A DNA stretch of 57,983 nucleotides from Gammaproteobacteria bacterium (GTDB lineage: Bacteria; Pseudomonadota; Gammaproteobacteria; Pseudomonadales; Azotimanducaceae): contig JAFIFJ010000114.1 of the NCBI GenBank assembly GCA_020832085.1, forward strand, positions 1 through 57,983, given 5' to 3'. Numbering within the stretch: position 1 is the first letter of the stretch; the number at the start of each line of letters is the position of its first letter. This document shows, one piece after another, positions 18,283 through 27,448 of this stretch. Both the position numbers and the translations under genes were made by a program. A model generated the notes under the pieces. The model ran no database searches, was not told the origin of the DNA, and was given only the letters and a program-made list of their open reading frames with translations.

Positions 18283-18412
18283 ATGGCGTGTCGCCTGATT
18301 CTGGTGTATCGCTCGGCGGCACGGCGCGCAACTGCACTGCCGCAGCGCAGGAGGGGGCCGATCCTGACAGCTTCGATCCAGCGCAGTCAGCGATCAGCCT
18401 GAGAAAACCCTC

Positions 18413-20080
18413 TCACATGTTCGGGTAAGTCGGTCCGCCGCCGCCCTCGGGCACCACCCAGGTGATGTTCTGGGCCGGGTCCTTGATGTCGCAGGTCTTG
18501 CAGTGCACGCAGTTCTGGGCGTTGATCCTGAACTCCGGCTTGCCGCCTTCCTCGATGACTTCATAGACCCCGGCCGGGCAGTAGCGCTGAGCCGGTTCGG
18601 CGTACTTGGGCAGGTTCTGTCCGATGGGAATGCTCGGATCGGCCAGCACGAGGTGCACCGGCTGGTCCTCTTCGTGGTTGGTGTTCGAAAGGAACACCGA
18701 GGACAGCTTGTCGAAGGTCAGCTTGCCGTCGGGCTTGGGGTAGTCGATGGCTTTGCTCTGGGCCGCCGGCTTCAGTGTGGCGTGATCCGGGACCGGGTCC
18801 TTGAGCGTGAAGGGCAGTTTGCCGCCGAACAGGGTCTGATCCACCCAGGTGAAGGCGGCGCCGGCCAGCATGCCGAACTTGTGCATGGCAGGGGCGGCAT
18901 TGCGCGACCGCTTCAGCTCCGCATGGAGCCAGGAGGATTCGAACTTTTCCAGGTACTCCGGAACCGTCTCGCCGCCCTCGGAACCGGCCGCCAGGCGGGC
19001 ATGAATGGCCTCGGCCGCGAGCATGCCGGACTTCATGGCCGTGTGGCTGCCCTTGATCTTCAGGAAGTTCAGGAAACCGGCGTCGTCGCCCACCAGCACC
19101 GCGCCGGGAACCGTGAGTTCGGGCAGAGCGGGCAGGCCACCCTTGACGATGGCCCGGGCGCCGTAGGACACACGCTTGCCGCCTTCCAGGGTGGAGCGGT
19201 AGAGCGGGTGGGTTTTCAGACGCTGCAGCTCGTCGAAGGGCGACAGGTAGGGGTTCGAGTAGCTCAAGTCGACGATGATGCCTATCACCACCTGTTGATT
19301 CTCCAGGTGGTACATGAAGGCCCCGCCGGTTGCGGACCTGCCGCTGGACAGGGGCCAGCCGATGGAATGGACCACCTTGCCGGGTACGTGCTGCTCAGGG
19401 GCCACGTCCCAGAGTTCCTTCAAACCGATGGCGTAATGCTGGGTGGCGGCGTTCTTCTGCAGGTCGAATTTGGCCTGCAGCTGCTTGCCCAGGTGCCCGC
19501 GGCAGCCCTCGGCGAAGATCGTGTACTTCGCCCGGAGCTCATAGCCGGGCGTGAACGTGCCTTTCTGCTCGCCACTGCGGCTGATGCCCATGTCGCCCGT
19601 GGCCACACCGTTTACGGCACCGTTGTCGTCGTAGAGGATCTCTGCGGCCGCGAAACCGGGGAACAGGTTCACCCCCATGGCTTCAGCCTGCTCGCCGAGC
19701 CAGCGGCAGAGATTGCCGAGGCTGACGGCATGGTTGCCGTCGTTGTGCGTGTCACTGGGAACCAGGAAGCCGGGAATGCGCACCTTGTTTTCGGCCGTGG
19801 GCAGCCAGTAGACCTCGTCGTCGGTCACCGGGTTGTTGAGGGGGGCGCCGCGCTCGGCCCAATCCGGAAACAGTTCGTTGAGTGCCCGCGGCTCCACTAC
19901 CGCGCCGGAAAGGATATGGGCACCGATCTCCGAGCCCTTTTCGACCAGGCACACCGACAGCTCTTCGCCAGCGGCTTCTGCCAGCTGCATCAGGCGGCAG
20001 GCCGACGCCAGCCCGGACGGGCCTCCGCCGACGATCACCACGTCGAATTCCATTGCTTCCCGTTCGACAGCTTCGGTCAC
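18413..20080 (-). CDS. etfD: Electron transfer flavoprotein-ubiquinone oxidoreductase
   Basis: This 555-residue ETF-QO passes electrons from reduced ETF to ubiquinone at the inner membrane, linking acyl-CoA dehydrogenases to respiration. The FAD dinucleotide motif GGGPSGLASA is near residue 18. The C-terminal ferredoxin-like 4Fe-4S domain contains NCVHCKTCDIKDP (Cys524, Cys527, Cys530) and an upstream Cys in YCPAGVY. The start is GTG, set by an AGGAGG site 6 bases upstream. It is divergent from etfB across a 393-base gap. With three acyl-CoA dehydrogenases in this window, it forms a complete electron route for beta-oxidation. Confidence 0.95.
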   Translation of the reverse strand: MTEAVEREAMEFDVVIVGGGPSGLASACRLMQLAEAAGEELSVCLVEKGSEIGAHILSGAVVEPRALNELFPDWAERGAPLNNPVTDDEVYWLPTAENKVRIPGFLVPSDTHNDGNHAVSLGNLCRWLGEQAEAMGVNLFPGFAAAEILYDDNGAVNGVATGDMGISRSGEQKGTFTPGYELRAKYTIFAEGCRGHLGKQLQAKFDLQKNAATQHYAIGLKELWDVAPEQHVPGKVVHSIGWPLSSGRSATGGAFMYHLENQQVVIGIIVDLSYSNPYLSPFDELQRLKTHPLYRSTLEGGKRVSYGARAIVKGGLPALPELTVPGAVLVGDDAGFLNFLKIKGSHTAMKSGMLAAEAIHARLAAGSEGGETVPEYLEKFESSWLHAELKRSRNAAPAMHKFGMLAGAAFTWVDQTLFGGKLPFTLKDPVPDHATLKPAAQSKAIDYPKPDGKLTFDKLSSVFLSNTNHEEDQPVHLVLADPSIPIGQNLPKYAEPAQRYCPAGVYEVIEEGGKPEFRINAQNCVHCKTCDIKDPAQNITWVVPEGGGGPTYPNM

Positions 20081-20473
20081 TCAGTACCTCCTGGGTCGAT
20101 GGATATGAAGACGTGCCTGCCCGCCTCGAGCAGCGCGGGGTGGGATGCACGGCCAAGCGAAAGTCGCGGCAATGATTGCCTGCCTGGGCACCGCCTGCCT
20201 GGGCCCGCCCGGGCTCGTCACGAAGGGCCCAAGTATAGCGAACCACTGGATGTGGCACCAAGCTCCGAGGCCCCACCGCGGCCCGCTTCCCCTCGCTTGT
20301 GCAGCTCGGTTTGCCTGCCTTGACCCCCTCTGAGGCAGCCGTCAGAATACGCGCCTTCCGTTTTCGGGGCTTAGGCTCCGGCCATGGTATCAGGCTCCGT
20401 CAGCCCCGGTCGCCACGCGCCCTTGGGCTCGCTCGAAATCTCCTGAGAAGCAGGACAAACGAGGCATAACTCC
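20081..20473. other. 393-base divergent regulatory gap between etfD and etfB
   Basis: No gene can be supported here; short open frames lack ribosome-binding sites and family signatures. The stretch must contain the promoters for etfD and etfBA. I could not identify convincing -35/-10 boxes or an operator palindrome. Confidence 0.4.
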
Positions 20474-21223
20474 ATGAAAGTACTCGTCGCCGTGAAGCGC
20501 GTCATCGATTACAACGTCAAGGTCCGGGTCAAGTCCGACCACTCCGACGTGGACCTGAACAACGTCAAGATGGCGCTGAACCCCTTCTGTGAGATCGCCA
20601 TCGAGGAGGCGGTCCGTCTGAAGGAGGCCGGCACCGCCGAGGAAGTCGTTGCCGTTTCCATCGGCCCGAAGGTCTGCCAGGAACAGTTGCGTACCTCGCT
20701 CGCGTTGGGTGCCGACCGTGCCATCCTGGTGGAGACCGACGACGAGCTGCAGCCCCTCTCCATCGCCAAACTGCTCAAGGCCGTGTTCGACAAGGAGGCG
20801 CCCGGGCTCGTCATCCTCGGCAAGCAGAGCATCGATGCGGACAACAACCAGACCGGTCAGATGTTCGCGGCTCTCGCGGGTCTGCCCCAGGGCACCGGTG
20901 CCTCCAAGGTCGAGATCGACGGCGACACCATCAAGGTCACCCGGGAAGTGGATGGCGGCCTGCAGACCGTTGCGCTGAAGGCGCCTGCCGTGGTCACCAC
21001 CGACCTGCGACTCAACGAACCGCGTTACGCCTCGCTGCCGAACATCATGAAGGCCAAGAAGAAGCAGCTCGACGTCATGACGCCGTCCGACCTGGGCGTC
21101 GAAGTGAAGCAGACCTTCAAGACCATCAAGGTCGAGCCGCCGGCCGAGCGCCAGGGCGGGATCAAGGTCGAGACGGTCGACGAGCTGGTCGACAAACTCA
21201 AGAACGAAGCCAAAGTCATCTAA
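20474..21223 (+). CDS. etfB: Electron transfer flavoprotein beta subunit
   Basis: This 249-residue small ETF subunit binds AMP and pairs with EtfA. It begins with [20 protein letters not shown] and carries the family motifs [35 protein letters not shown] and [11 protein letters not shown]. Length and order are standard for group I ETF serving fatty-acid and amino-acid dehydrogenases. It is followed 17 bases later by etfA, so the two form an operon. Confidence 0.95.
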   Translation: MKVLVAVKRVIDYNVKVRVKSDHSDVDLNNVKMALNPFCEIAIEEAVRLKEAGTAEEVVAVSIGPKVCQEQLRTSLALGADRAILVETDDELQPLSIAKLLKAVFDKEAPGLVILGKQSIDADNNQTGQMFAALAGLPQGTGASKVEIDGDTIKVTREVDGGLQTVALKAPAVVTTDLRLNEPRYASLPNIMKAKKKQLDVMTPSDLGVEVKQTFKTIKVEPPAERQGGIKVETVDELVDKLKNEAKVI

Positions 21224-21240
21224 AAGCGGGGTCTACCGAG

Positions 21241-22182
21241 ATGAGCATTCTGGTCGTTGCAGAACACGACAACAGCAAGCTGAACCAGGTCACCCTGCAC
21301 GTCATCGCCGCTGCCAAAGCGATCGGTGGCGACGTGGATGTGCTGGTGGCCGGCAAGGACTGTGGGGGCGTGGCCGAGGCCGCTGCCAAGATCGACGGCG
21401 TCAGCAAGGTGCGCTGTGCCGATAACGACGCTTATGGCCACCAGCTGGCCGAGAACATGGCGCTGCTGATTGCCGAACTGGGCAAGGACTACAAGTACGT
21501 CCTCGGCGCCCACAGCACCTCCGGCAAGAACATCATGCCGCGGGCGGCCGCGCTGCTCGACGTCGCTATGATCTCCGACATCATGAGCGTGGAGTCCGAG
21601 GACACCTTCAAGCGTCCGATCTATGCCGGCAACGCCATCGCCACGGTACAGAGCAGTGATCCCATCAAGGTCATGACGGTCCGTCACACCGCCTTCGATG
21701 CGGTTGCGGCAGAGGGCGGCTCGGCCGCGGTGGAAGCCGTGGATGCCAGCCACGATGCCGGCATCTCCGAGTTCGTCAGCGAAGAGCTCGTGAAGCTCGA
21801 CCGCCCGGAGCTCAGCGCCGCCCGCGTCGTTGTCTCCGGCGGCCGTGGCATGGGCAGTGGCGAGAACTTCAAACTGCTCGACGGCATTGCCGACAAGCTC
21901 GGCGCCGCCATGGGTGCTTCCCGTGCGGCGGTGGATGCGGGCTTTGTACCCAATGACATGCAGGTGGGTCAGACCGGCAAGATCGTAGCACCCGAGCTCT
22001 ACATCGCCATCGGCATTTCCGGGGCCATCCAGCATCTGGCCGGCATGAAGGATTCCAAGGTCATCGTCGCCATCAACAAGGACGAGGACGCGCCGATCTT
22101 CCAGGTCGCCGACTACGGCCTGGTGGCGGATCTCTTCAACGCCGTGCCCGAGCTCGAGAAGAAGCTCAACGAAGTGCTCTGA
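21241..22182 (+). CDS. etfA: Electron transfer flavoprotein alpha subunit
   Basis: This 313-residue large ETF subunit has an N-terminal nucleotide-fold domain and the C-terminal FAD domain. The latter shows [46 protein letters not shown] and the terminal [10 protein letters not shown]. It accepts electrons from acyl-CoA dehydrogenases and hands them to ETF-QO, encoded upstream on the other strand. A GC-rich terminator-like stem follows 14 bases after the stop. Confidence 0.95.
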   Translation: MSILVVAEHDNSKLNQVTLHVIAAAKAIGGDVDVLVAGKDCGGVAEAAAKIDGVSKVRCADNDAYGHQLAENMALLIAELGKDYKYVLGAHSTSGKNIMPRAAALLDVAMISDIMSVESEDTFKRPIYAGNAIATVQSSDPIKVMTVRHTAFDAVAAEGGSAAVEAVDASHDAGISEFVSEELVKLDRPELSAARVVVSGGRGMGSGENFKLLDGIADKLGAAMGASRAAVDAGFVPNDMQVGQTGKIVAPELYIAIGISGAIQHLAGMKDSKVIVAINKDEDAPIFQVADYGLVADLFNAVPELEKKLNEVL

Positions 22183-22195
22183 TCTCGCAGAATCC

Positions 22196-22222
22196 GCCGG
22201 GGCGGCGAGTCGCCGCCCCGGC
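22196..22222. terminator. Terminator-like GC-rich hairpin between etfA and pyrB
   Basis: Perfect 11-base arms at 22196-22206 and 22212-22222 surround a 5-base loop. The tail is only weakly T-rich on the plus strand. Its position between convergent genes suggests bidirectional termination. Confidence 0.6.
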
Positions 22223-22248
22223 TGCTGTTGCCGCCAGAGCCTTTCGGC

Positions 22249-23274
22249 TCAGATCACGTCTGGCTCCCGCCCGCCCGTGTACCACGGGACTTCCCGCGCC
22301 TGATCGTCCACCTTGTCGGCCACGTCGAGCAGCAGGGCGAACAGCGCCATGCGCACCAGCACACCGTTGTCTGTCTGACGGAAGATGGCCAGGTTCGGGT
22401 TGCTGTTGAGGTCGTCATCGAGTTCACGGGCCGCGCTGCGGGAGTCCCGGGGCAGGGGATGCATGATCACCGTACTCGGGGCGCAGTAGCTGGTGTAGAT
22501 GTCCTGGTTGATCCGGAACAGTCCCCGATAGCGATCCGCTTCCTCCTGGGAGGGGAAGCGCTCCTCCTGGGTGCGGGTGACGTAGAGGATATCCACGCCG
22601 CGCACCCCGTCCTCCAGCTGATGCACCGCTTCGACGACGTGCCCGGCAGCTTTCAGGATGGCCACATAGGGCTCGGGCAGGGCCAGCTCCGGCGGACTCA
22701 CCAGCCGGAACGTGACCTGGTCGAACAGCGCAATGAGCTTCACCAGGGAGTGAACGGCGCGGCCGTAGCGCAGATCGCCCACCAGGGCGATCTTCAGGCC
22801 ATCCACGGCCCGCTCCTTGTCCGCCAGTTCGCGCCGGATGGTGTAGAGGTCCAGCAGGGCCTGGGACGGGTGCTCATTGGGGCCGTCGCCGCCATTGATC
22901 ACCGGCACCCGGCTGGCGGCGGCGAATTCCGCTACCGATCCGCCCTCGGGATGACGCATGACGATGACGTCGCTGTAGCCGGACAGTACCCGGGCGGTGT
23001 CGTAGAGGGACTCGCCCTTGCTCAGCGAAGAGGCTTTGATCTCGGTGGTCTCGCGCACTTCACCGCCGAGCAGGTTGAAGGCGCAGCCGAAGCTGATGCG
23101 GGTCCGGGTGCTCGGCTCGAAGAACATGTTGCCGAGGATGGCCCCTTCGAGGACGCGGGTGATCCGTCGCCGCTCGGCATAGGGGCGCATGCGGTCTGCC
23201 ACCTCGAAGATGCGTTCGATGTCCTCGCGGCCGAACTGGTCCACGGACAGGATGTGCTGGCCGATGAAATTCAT
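22249..23274 (-). CDS. pyrB: Aspartate carbamoyltransferase
   Basis: This 341-residue enzyme catalyses the first committed step of pyrimidine synthesis, carbamoyl phosphate plus aspartate to carbamoyl aspartate. The carbamoyl phosphate site FFEPSTRTR is at residues 51-59. [25 protein letters not shown] and MHPLPRDS are also present. It belongs to a form somewhat longer than E. coli PyrB (about 310 residues), and no pyrI regulatory gene or dihydroorotase gene is adjacent. It stands alone on the minus strand. Confidence 0.92.
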   Translation of the reverse strand: MNFIGQHILSVDQFGREDIERIFEVADRMRPYAERRRITRVLEGAILGNMFFEPSTRTRISFGCAFNLLGGEVRETTEIKASSLSKGESLYDTARVLSGYSDVIVMRHPEGGSVAEFAAASRVPVINGGDGPNEHPSQALLDLYTIRRELADKERAVDGLKIALVGDLRYGRAVHSLVKLIALFDQVTFRLVSPPELALPEPYVAILKAAGHVVEAVHQLEDGVRGVDILYVTRTQEERFPSQEEADRYRGLFRINQDIYTSYCAPSTVIMHPLPRDSRSAARELDDDLNSNPNLAIFRQTDNGVLVRMALFALLLDVADKVDDQAREVPWYTGGREPDVI

Positions 23275-23621
23275 GCAACTACCTGTGAGAGTCGGGCGGA
23301 CCTTGGCCGTGGAACTGCTTCATCCTTGGGCGGCTGCGCATTATGGCAGCTGCAACGCCAACAAACGAACGCCAGCGTACCCCTTTCGCTCGGTGTTGCT
23401 CCCAACCCGCTCTGGACCGTGCAATACATAGAAAGATTCTGACACATTCTTTTGAGGGGTTGCTCCCCTCGTCCGTCTCAGTCAGGTCCCGGTCGTCTTT
23501 CTGGACAATCTGTTCGCACGTTGGGCACTGAACCATCAACCAAGGTGCCCGTTCAACCTGATGGATGCATGCTGACCCCGAAGGGGGGCAGCAGCGCCGA
23601 ATGAGACTAGTGGGGTTAGAC
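23275..23621. other. 347-base divergent gap between pyrB and the first TonB receptor
   Basis: I see no gene here. A short stem, GAGGGG-TTGCT-CCCCTC, lies around 23453-23469. The stretch is noticeably richer in A and T than the flanking genes, as expected for promoters, but I could not fix promoter boxes. Confidence 0.4.
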
Positions 23622-26600
23622 ATGTCAATCTCAGAGCAGCATGGCGGAGTGATTCGCAGTCTTTCCGCAGCGATTCTGATCGCTTCAGGAGTGGGCATCG
23701 TTGGCGCGCCGGCCCAGGCCCAGTCCAGTCCTGCGATGATCGAAGAAGTGGTGGTCACCGGTTCCAGGATTCCACGAGCTGGCTTTGACACCATGCTGCC
23801 GGCTACCGTTCTCAATGCTGAGTTCCTCGAAGCCCGTGGCTTTACCAATGTGGCTGACGCGCTCAACGAGATTCCGGCCTTCGGTATTCCCGGCTCAAGT
23901 ACGGAAGGCACGCAGAGCGCGTTCAGCGTCGGTCAGAGTTTCGTCAACTTTTTCGGCCTGGGCTCCCAGCGTACGTTGACGCTGGTCAATGGTCGGCGTT
24001 TCGTCTCATCGAATGCGCCAACCATTTTTTCCGACGGCTCGCCGGGCCTGCAGGTCGACATGAACGTCCTACCCTCATCCATGATCGAACGGGTCGAAAC
24101 CGTAGCCGTTGGCGGCGCTCCGATCTACGGCTCCGATGCCATCGCGGGCACCGTCAACGTCATCCTCAAAGACGACTTCGAGGGCTTTGAGATCGGGGGC
24201 TCCTGGGGAGATCAGGTCAGTGAGCGCGATCTGCGGGAAAGGCAGCTCGACCTGATTTGGGGCGCTAACTTCGACAATGGGCGCGGCAATGTGGTGGTCG
24301 CGTTCCAATACAATGATCGTGACGGCCTGATCGCAAGCGACCGCAAGCACTTGGCTCGTGGTTGGCAGTTCCGTGAGCCCGCAGGGGAAAGCGAGTTTAC
24401 CCGTGTGCTGGTGCCGGAAGGAACCGCCAACATCGTATCCCGAGGTGGTGTGGTGACACCTGGCGACTTCCTGGTGCCGAATCTCGGCATCGGAGCAGTG
24501 GGGGCGGAGGCCGACGGCACGCCATTCTTCCGTCAGTTCGGCCCTGATGGCTCCCTGGTCCCCTACAACGTCGGTTCGCCCACGGGCAACGCGGTGTGGT
24601 CCATCGGCGGCGAGGGCATCTTCCTACCGGATCTCGAGAACCTCTTCACCCCGATCGAGCGGCGCATCGTCAACGGCTTCACCAGCTACGAGTTGACGTC
24701 CAACATCGAAGTCTTCGGTGAATTGCTCTATGCCAATACGACGGCGGCGGAACTGATCGACCAGCCTGCGTACCAGTCAGGCTTGTTTGGTGAGGACTCC
24801 TTTGCTTTGAACTTCCAGTCCGACCATCCCCTATTGACGCCGACGGCTCAGCAGCAGTTGGCGGAACTCGGCCTTGATGACTTCTGGTTGCATCGCGCCT
24901 CGGTAGACCTTGGGGAGCGCCGCACCGATCAGGAGCTGCATCTGTTCCGCATCGTCGGCGGATTGCGCGGTGACTTCACGATCGCGGATCGAAACGTTGG
25001 CTGGGAAGTCTACTACAGCCGGGGTGAATCCGATTCGGACACTCGCCAACTCGAACTGGTGAGCGATCGGTTCTTTTATGCATTAGATGTTGTAAACACG
25101 GCCGACGGTCCAGCCTGCCGGGTGGTAGCAGACCCAGGCAGCCGGCCCGATGACCCAGCCGCAGGGTTTGGTACGACACTGCCTCAGGCCATCTTCGACG
25201 ATTGCGTTCCGCTCAGCCTGTTTGGCAATGGAGCGCCTAGCGCCGAAGCCATTGATTACGTCACCGCGAATGCCACCAGCAAGACGCAGATCACACAGGA
25301 AGTGTATGCCCTCAATGCGAACATGGGTCTCTTCGATCTACCGGCTGGCGAGCTCTCCATTGCGGCAGGCTATGAGCGCCGGAACGAGAGCGCGTCCTTT
25401 GACGTCGGCGGTCTGGCAACTCTGGGGCTCGGGCGCAGCGTTGGCATCGGCTCCACTGCAGGTGGATACAAGACCGATGAATTCTATGCAGAGTTTTATG
25501 CACCTGTCGTGTCCCCAGGTATGGACATTGGCTTTGCGCACAGCGCCTCCATCGAAGGCGCATTCCGAACTGTGAAGAATTCACTCGCTGGTCGCGATGA
25601 AGCTTGGACCATCGGCGGACGATTTGCTCCGGTGGCCGATGTGGAGTTCCGCGGAAACGTCACACGTTCTGTGCGTGCACCTGCCATTACGGAGCTGTTT
25701 CTTCCGCTGTCGGGGACCTTCAGCTTTGCCAACGACCCCTGTGATGCGCGCTTTGTCGACCAGGGGCCAAACCCCAGCGCCCGACGCGCCAACTGCATTA
25801 CCGACGGAATTGCGGATCCGGACAGTTTCGTTTCCAACGTGGCGAATGCCTCAGTGCAAGGCGTCACTGGCGGCAACGTGGGTCTTGAGAACGAAAAGGC
25901 CGATGCCTGGACGGCCGGGGTTGTGTTGCGTCCCCGCTGGATCGCAGGATTGACGATGTCGGTGGACTATGTGGAGATCGAACTCGAGGACGCTATCGAG
26001 AGCTTCACTCTGACGCAGATCATGGAGTCGTGCTACGACCAGGACAGCTTCCCGAACACCTTCTGCGATCAGTTTAGCAGGCAGGCCAATGGGCAGCTCC
26101 CGCCCGTAGCAGCCTTCCAATCAGGGTTCGTGAACGCGGGCAGCCGGGACTTCAAGGCCTGGATGGCGGAGATCGACTACAGCACTTCCTTGTCCGACTT
26201 GGGACTGTTCAGCGGCGTCAACAATCCGGGCTCCCTCGACGTCACGATGAGCTTGTACTTCCCGCGCAAGGATCTCACTCTGATCCAGCAATCGGAGACA
26301 GATCGCCACGGTCAACCCAATCAGAACAAGCGTCAGGGTCAGCTGAATCTGCGCTGGCATCGTGATGCCTGGTCGGTGTTGTGGCAGACCCGCTACCTGG
26401 GTAAAGCCGTGATCGACAACAACGACACTCCGACTTCCAGGGACATCCGCACGCTCGATGCTGTGTGGTTGTTCAACGCAGGAGTCAGCTACGAGTTCAA
26501 CGAAAACATTCGCTTCCAGTTGAATATGAACAACGTATTCGACAAGAAGCCGGAGGCGGCTGCGATCGCAAGCGGCTGGGATAACGCCTATGACAACATC

Positions 26601-26639
26601 GGTCGTTACTTGAGGGGAACGGTCAGAATCCGTCTTTGA
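23622..26639 (+). CDS. TonB-dependent outer-membrane receptor, stand-alone
   Basis: This protein of about 1005 residues has a signal peptide ending near AQAQ. A TonB-box/plug region follows (IEEVVVTGSRIPR, RTLTLVNGRRFV, VDMNVLPSSMIERVE, GSDAIAGTVNVILK) and then a long beta-barrel ending in a strand that terminates TVRIRL. It lacks the STN signalling domain found in the other receptor nearby. The start at ATG 23622 gives a normal signal peptide and has GGGG upstream; 23601 is an alternative. The ligand is unknown. The gene looks less GC-rich than its surroundings and ends at a good rho-independent terminator. It converges on the FecIRA-like cassette. Confidence 0.88.
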   Translation: MSISEQHGGVIRSLSAAILIASGVGIVGAPAQAQSSPAMIEEVVVTGSRIPRAGFDTMLPATVLNAEFLEARGFTNVADALNEIPAFGIPGSSTEGTQSAFSVGQSFVNFFGLGSQRTLTLVNGRRFVSSNAPTIFSDGSPGLQVDMNVLPSSMIERVETVAVGGAPIYGSDAIAGTVNVILKDDFEGFEIGGSWGDQVSERDLRERQLDLIWGANFDNGRGNVVVAFQYNDRDGLIASDRKHLARGWQFREPAGESEFTRVLVPEGTANIVSRGGVVTPGDFLVPNLGIGAVGAEADGTPFFRQFGPDGSLVPYNVGSPTGNAVWSIGGEGIFLPDLENLFTPIERRIVNGFTSYELTSNIEVFGELLYANTTAAELIDQPAYQSGLFGEDSFALNFQSDHPLLTPTAQQQLAELGLDDFWLHRASVDLGERRTDQELHLFRIVGGLRGDFTIADRNVGWEVYYSRGESDSDTRQLELVSDRFFYALDVVNTADGPACRVVADPGSRPDDPAAGFGTTLPQAIFDDCVPLSLFGNGAPSAEAIDYVTANATSKTQITQEVYALNANMGLFDLPAGELSIAAGYERRNESASFDVGGLATLGLGRSVGIGSTAGGYKTDEFYAEFYAPVVSPGMDIGFAHSASIEGAFRTVKNSLAGRDEAWTIGGRFAPVADVEFRGNVTRSVRAPAITELFLPLSGTFSFANDPCDARFVDQGPNPSARRANCITDGIADPDSFVSNVANASVQGVTGGNVGLENEKADAWTAGVVLRPRWIAGLTMSVDYVEIELEDAIESFTLTQIMESCYDQDSFPNTFCDQFSRQANGQLPPVAAFQSGFVNAGSRDFKAWMAEIDYSTSLSDLGLFSGVNNPGSLDVTMSLYFPRKDLTLIQQSETDRHGQPNQNKRQGQLNLRWHRDAWSVLWQTRYLGKAVIDNNDTPTSRDIRTLDAVWLFNAGVSYEFNENIRFQLNMNNVFDKKPEAAAIASGWDNAYDNIGRYLRGTVRIRL

Positions 26640-26672
26640 TTCAGCAACAGCAGCAAGCGCTTGATGCAATAC

Positions 26673-26699
26673 AGCCCCGGCTTCTGCCGGGGCTTTCAT
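26673..26699 (+). terminator. Rho-independent terminator of the first TonB receptor
   Basis: A perfect 9-base stem (AGCCCCGGC with GCCGGGGCT) at 26673-26681/26686-26694 has a TTCT loop and is followed by TTTCATT. It lies 33 bases after the receptor stop codon. Confidence 0.85.
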
Positions 26700-26832
26700 T
26701 CAGAGTCCTGGAGTCTTGGCTGGGAGTTTTCCGGAAATCCTGCCCACTTGATCTCGCGATTGTGATCTGGCGGGTGTGCGAAATGATTCAACTGGTGCGG
26801 CTCATGCCGGTTGTCACTACGGGAAACACAAT

Positions 26833-27378
26833 CTACGGACGAATCTGGCGGACAAGAACGCTGCGTCCCGTTACGGGTACTTCCATGCTGTAGAAGCCCA
26901 TGAAGTTGCGACGCAAGATCACCTCCGGCGCATGTCCATGAAATTCAAGCCGTGCCGGATGGCGTTGCTGCCAAATCTGACCGTTCTCCAGTTCGAATAT
27001 GGTGTTGCCGGACCAGCCGTTGAACGTGCCGACTATTCTCGATCTGACCTCACTTCGTTTCTCTTGCGAGCCGTGCTGGATATCCTGGGCCGTTTCGGAT
27101 TGGCTTCGCAGATCGGGGGCAACCGACAGGAGCGGGGCATGTTCGCCTCGGAGCTCATCCATAGAGCTTGCTCTTGGAGGCTTGTAGTCGCGGGGGGCGC
27201 CGGTTTCAGCGTAGCGCTCGACCCAAGCCCTGAGTTTAGCGCGCTCCGACGGGCTCAGCCGTTCAAGGCCTGCCGCCTTGAACTCTTCCCGAGTCATCAG
27301 ATCCTCGAGCGGTGACAAGTCCTGCGCCGCTCCTCCTGCTGTGCTTGCCAATAGTGCGGCGAACAGTATCCAGCGCAT
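26833..27378 (-). CDS. Secreted hypothetical protein
   Basis: This 181-residue protein has a clear signal peptide (about residues 1-18, cleavage near GGAAQ), then an acidic helical region. A conserved-looking C-terminal domain is rich in aromatic residues (IVGTFNGWSGNTIFELENGQ, then WQQ, and later FMGFYSMEV). I do not recognise a named family. It starts 70 bases after the FecA-like receptor stop on the same strand, with GGGAG as ribosome-binding site, and no terminator is seen between them. Cotranscription with the receptor is therefore likely, which suggests a periplasmic accessory role. It is visibly less GC-rich than the chromosome around it. Confidence 0.75.
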   Translation of the reverse strand: MRWILFAALLASTAGGAAQDLSPLEDLMTREEFKAAGLERLSPSERAKLRAWVERYAETGAPRDYKPPRASSMDELRGEHAPLLSVAPDLRSQSETAQDIQHGSQEKRSEVRSRIVGTFNGWSGNTIFELENGQIWQQRHPARLEFHGHAPEVILRRNFMGFYSMEVPVTGRSVLVRQIRP

Positions 27379-27448
27379 GGTTTTCTCCCGAATCAGCTTT
27401 GGCCCTGCGGTGCTATGACTTCAGGAGCGTGCCCCGCTGTGGCGAACG

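Noticed and set aside
18503-20323. 606-codon open frame on the plus strand opposite etfD
   Set aside because: It is antisense shadow of ETF-QO with no motifs.
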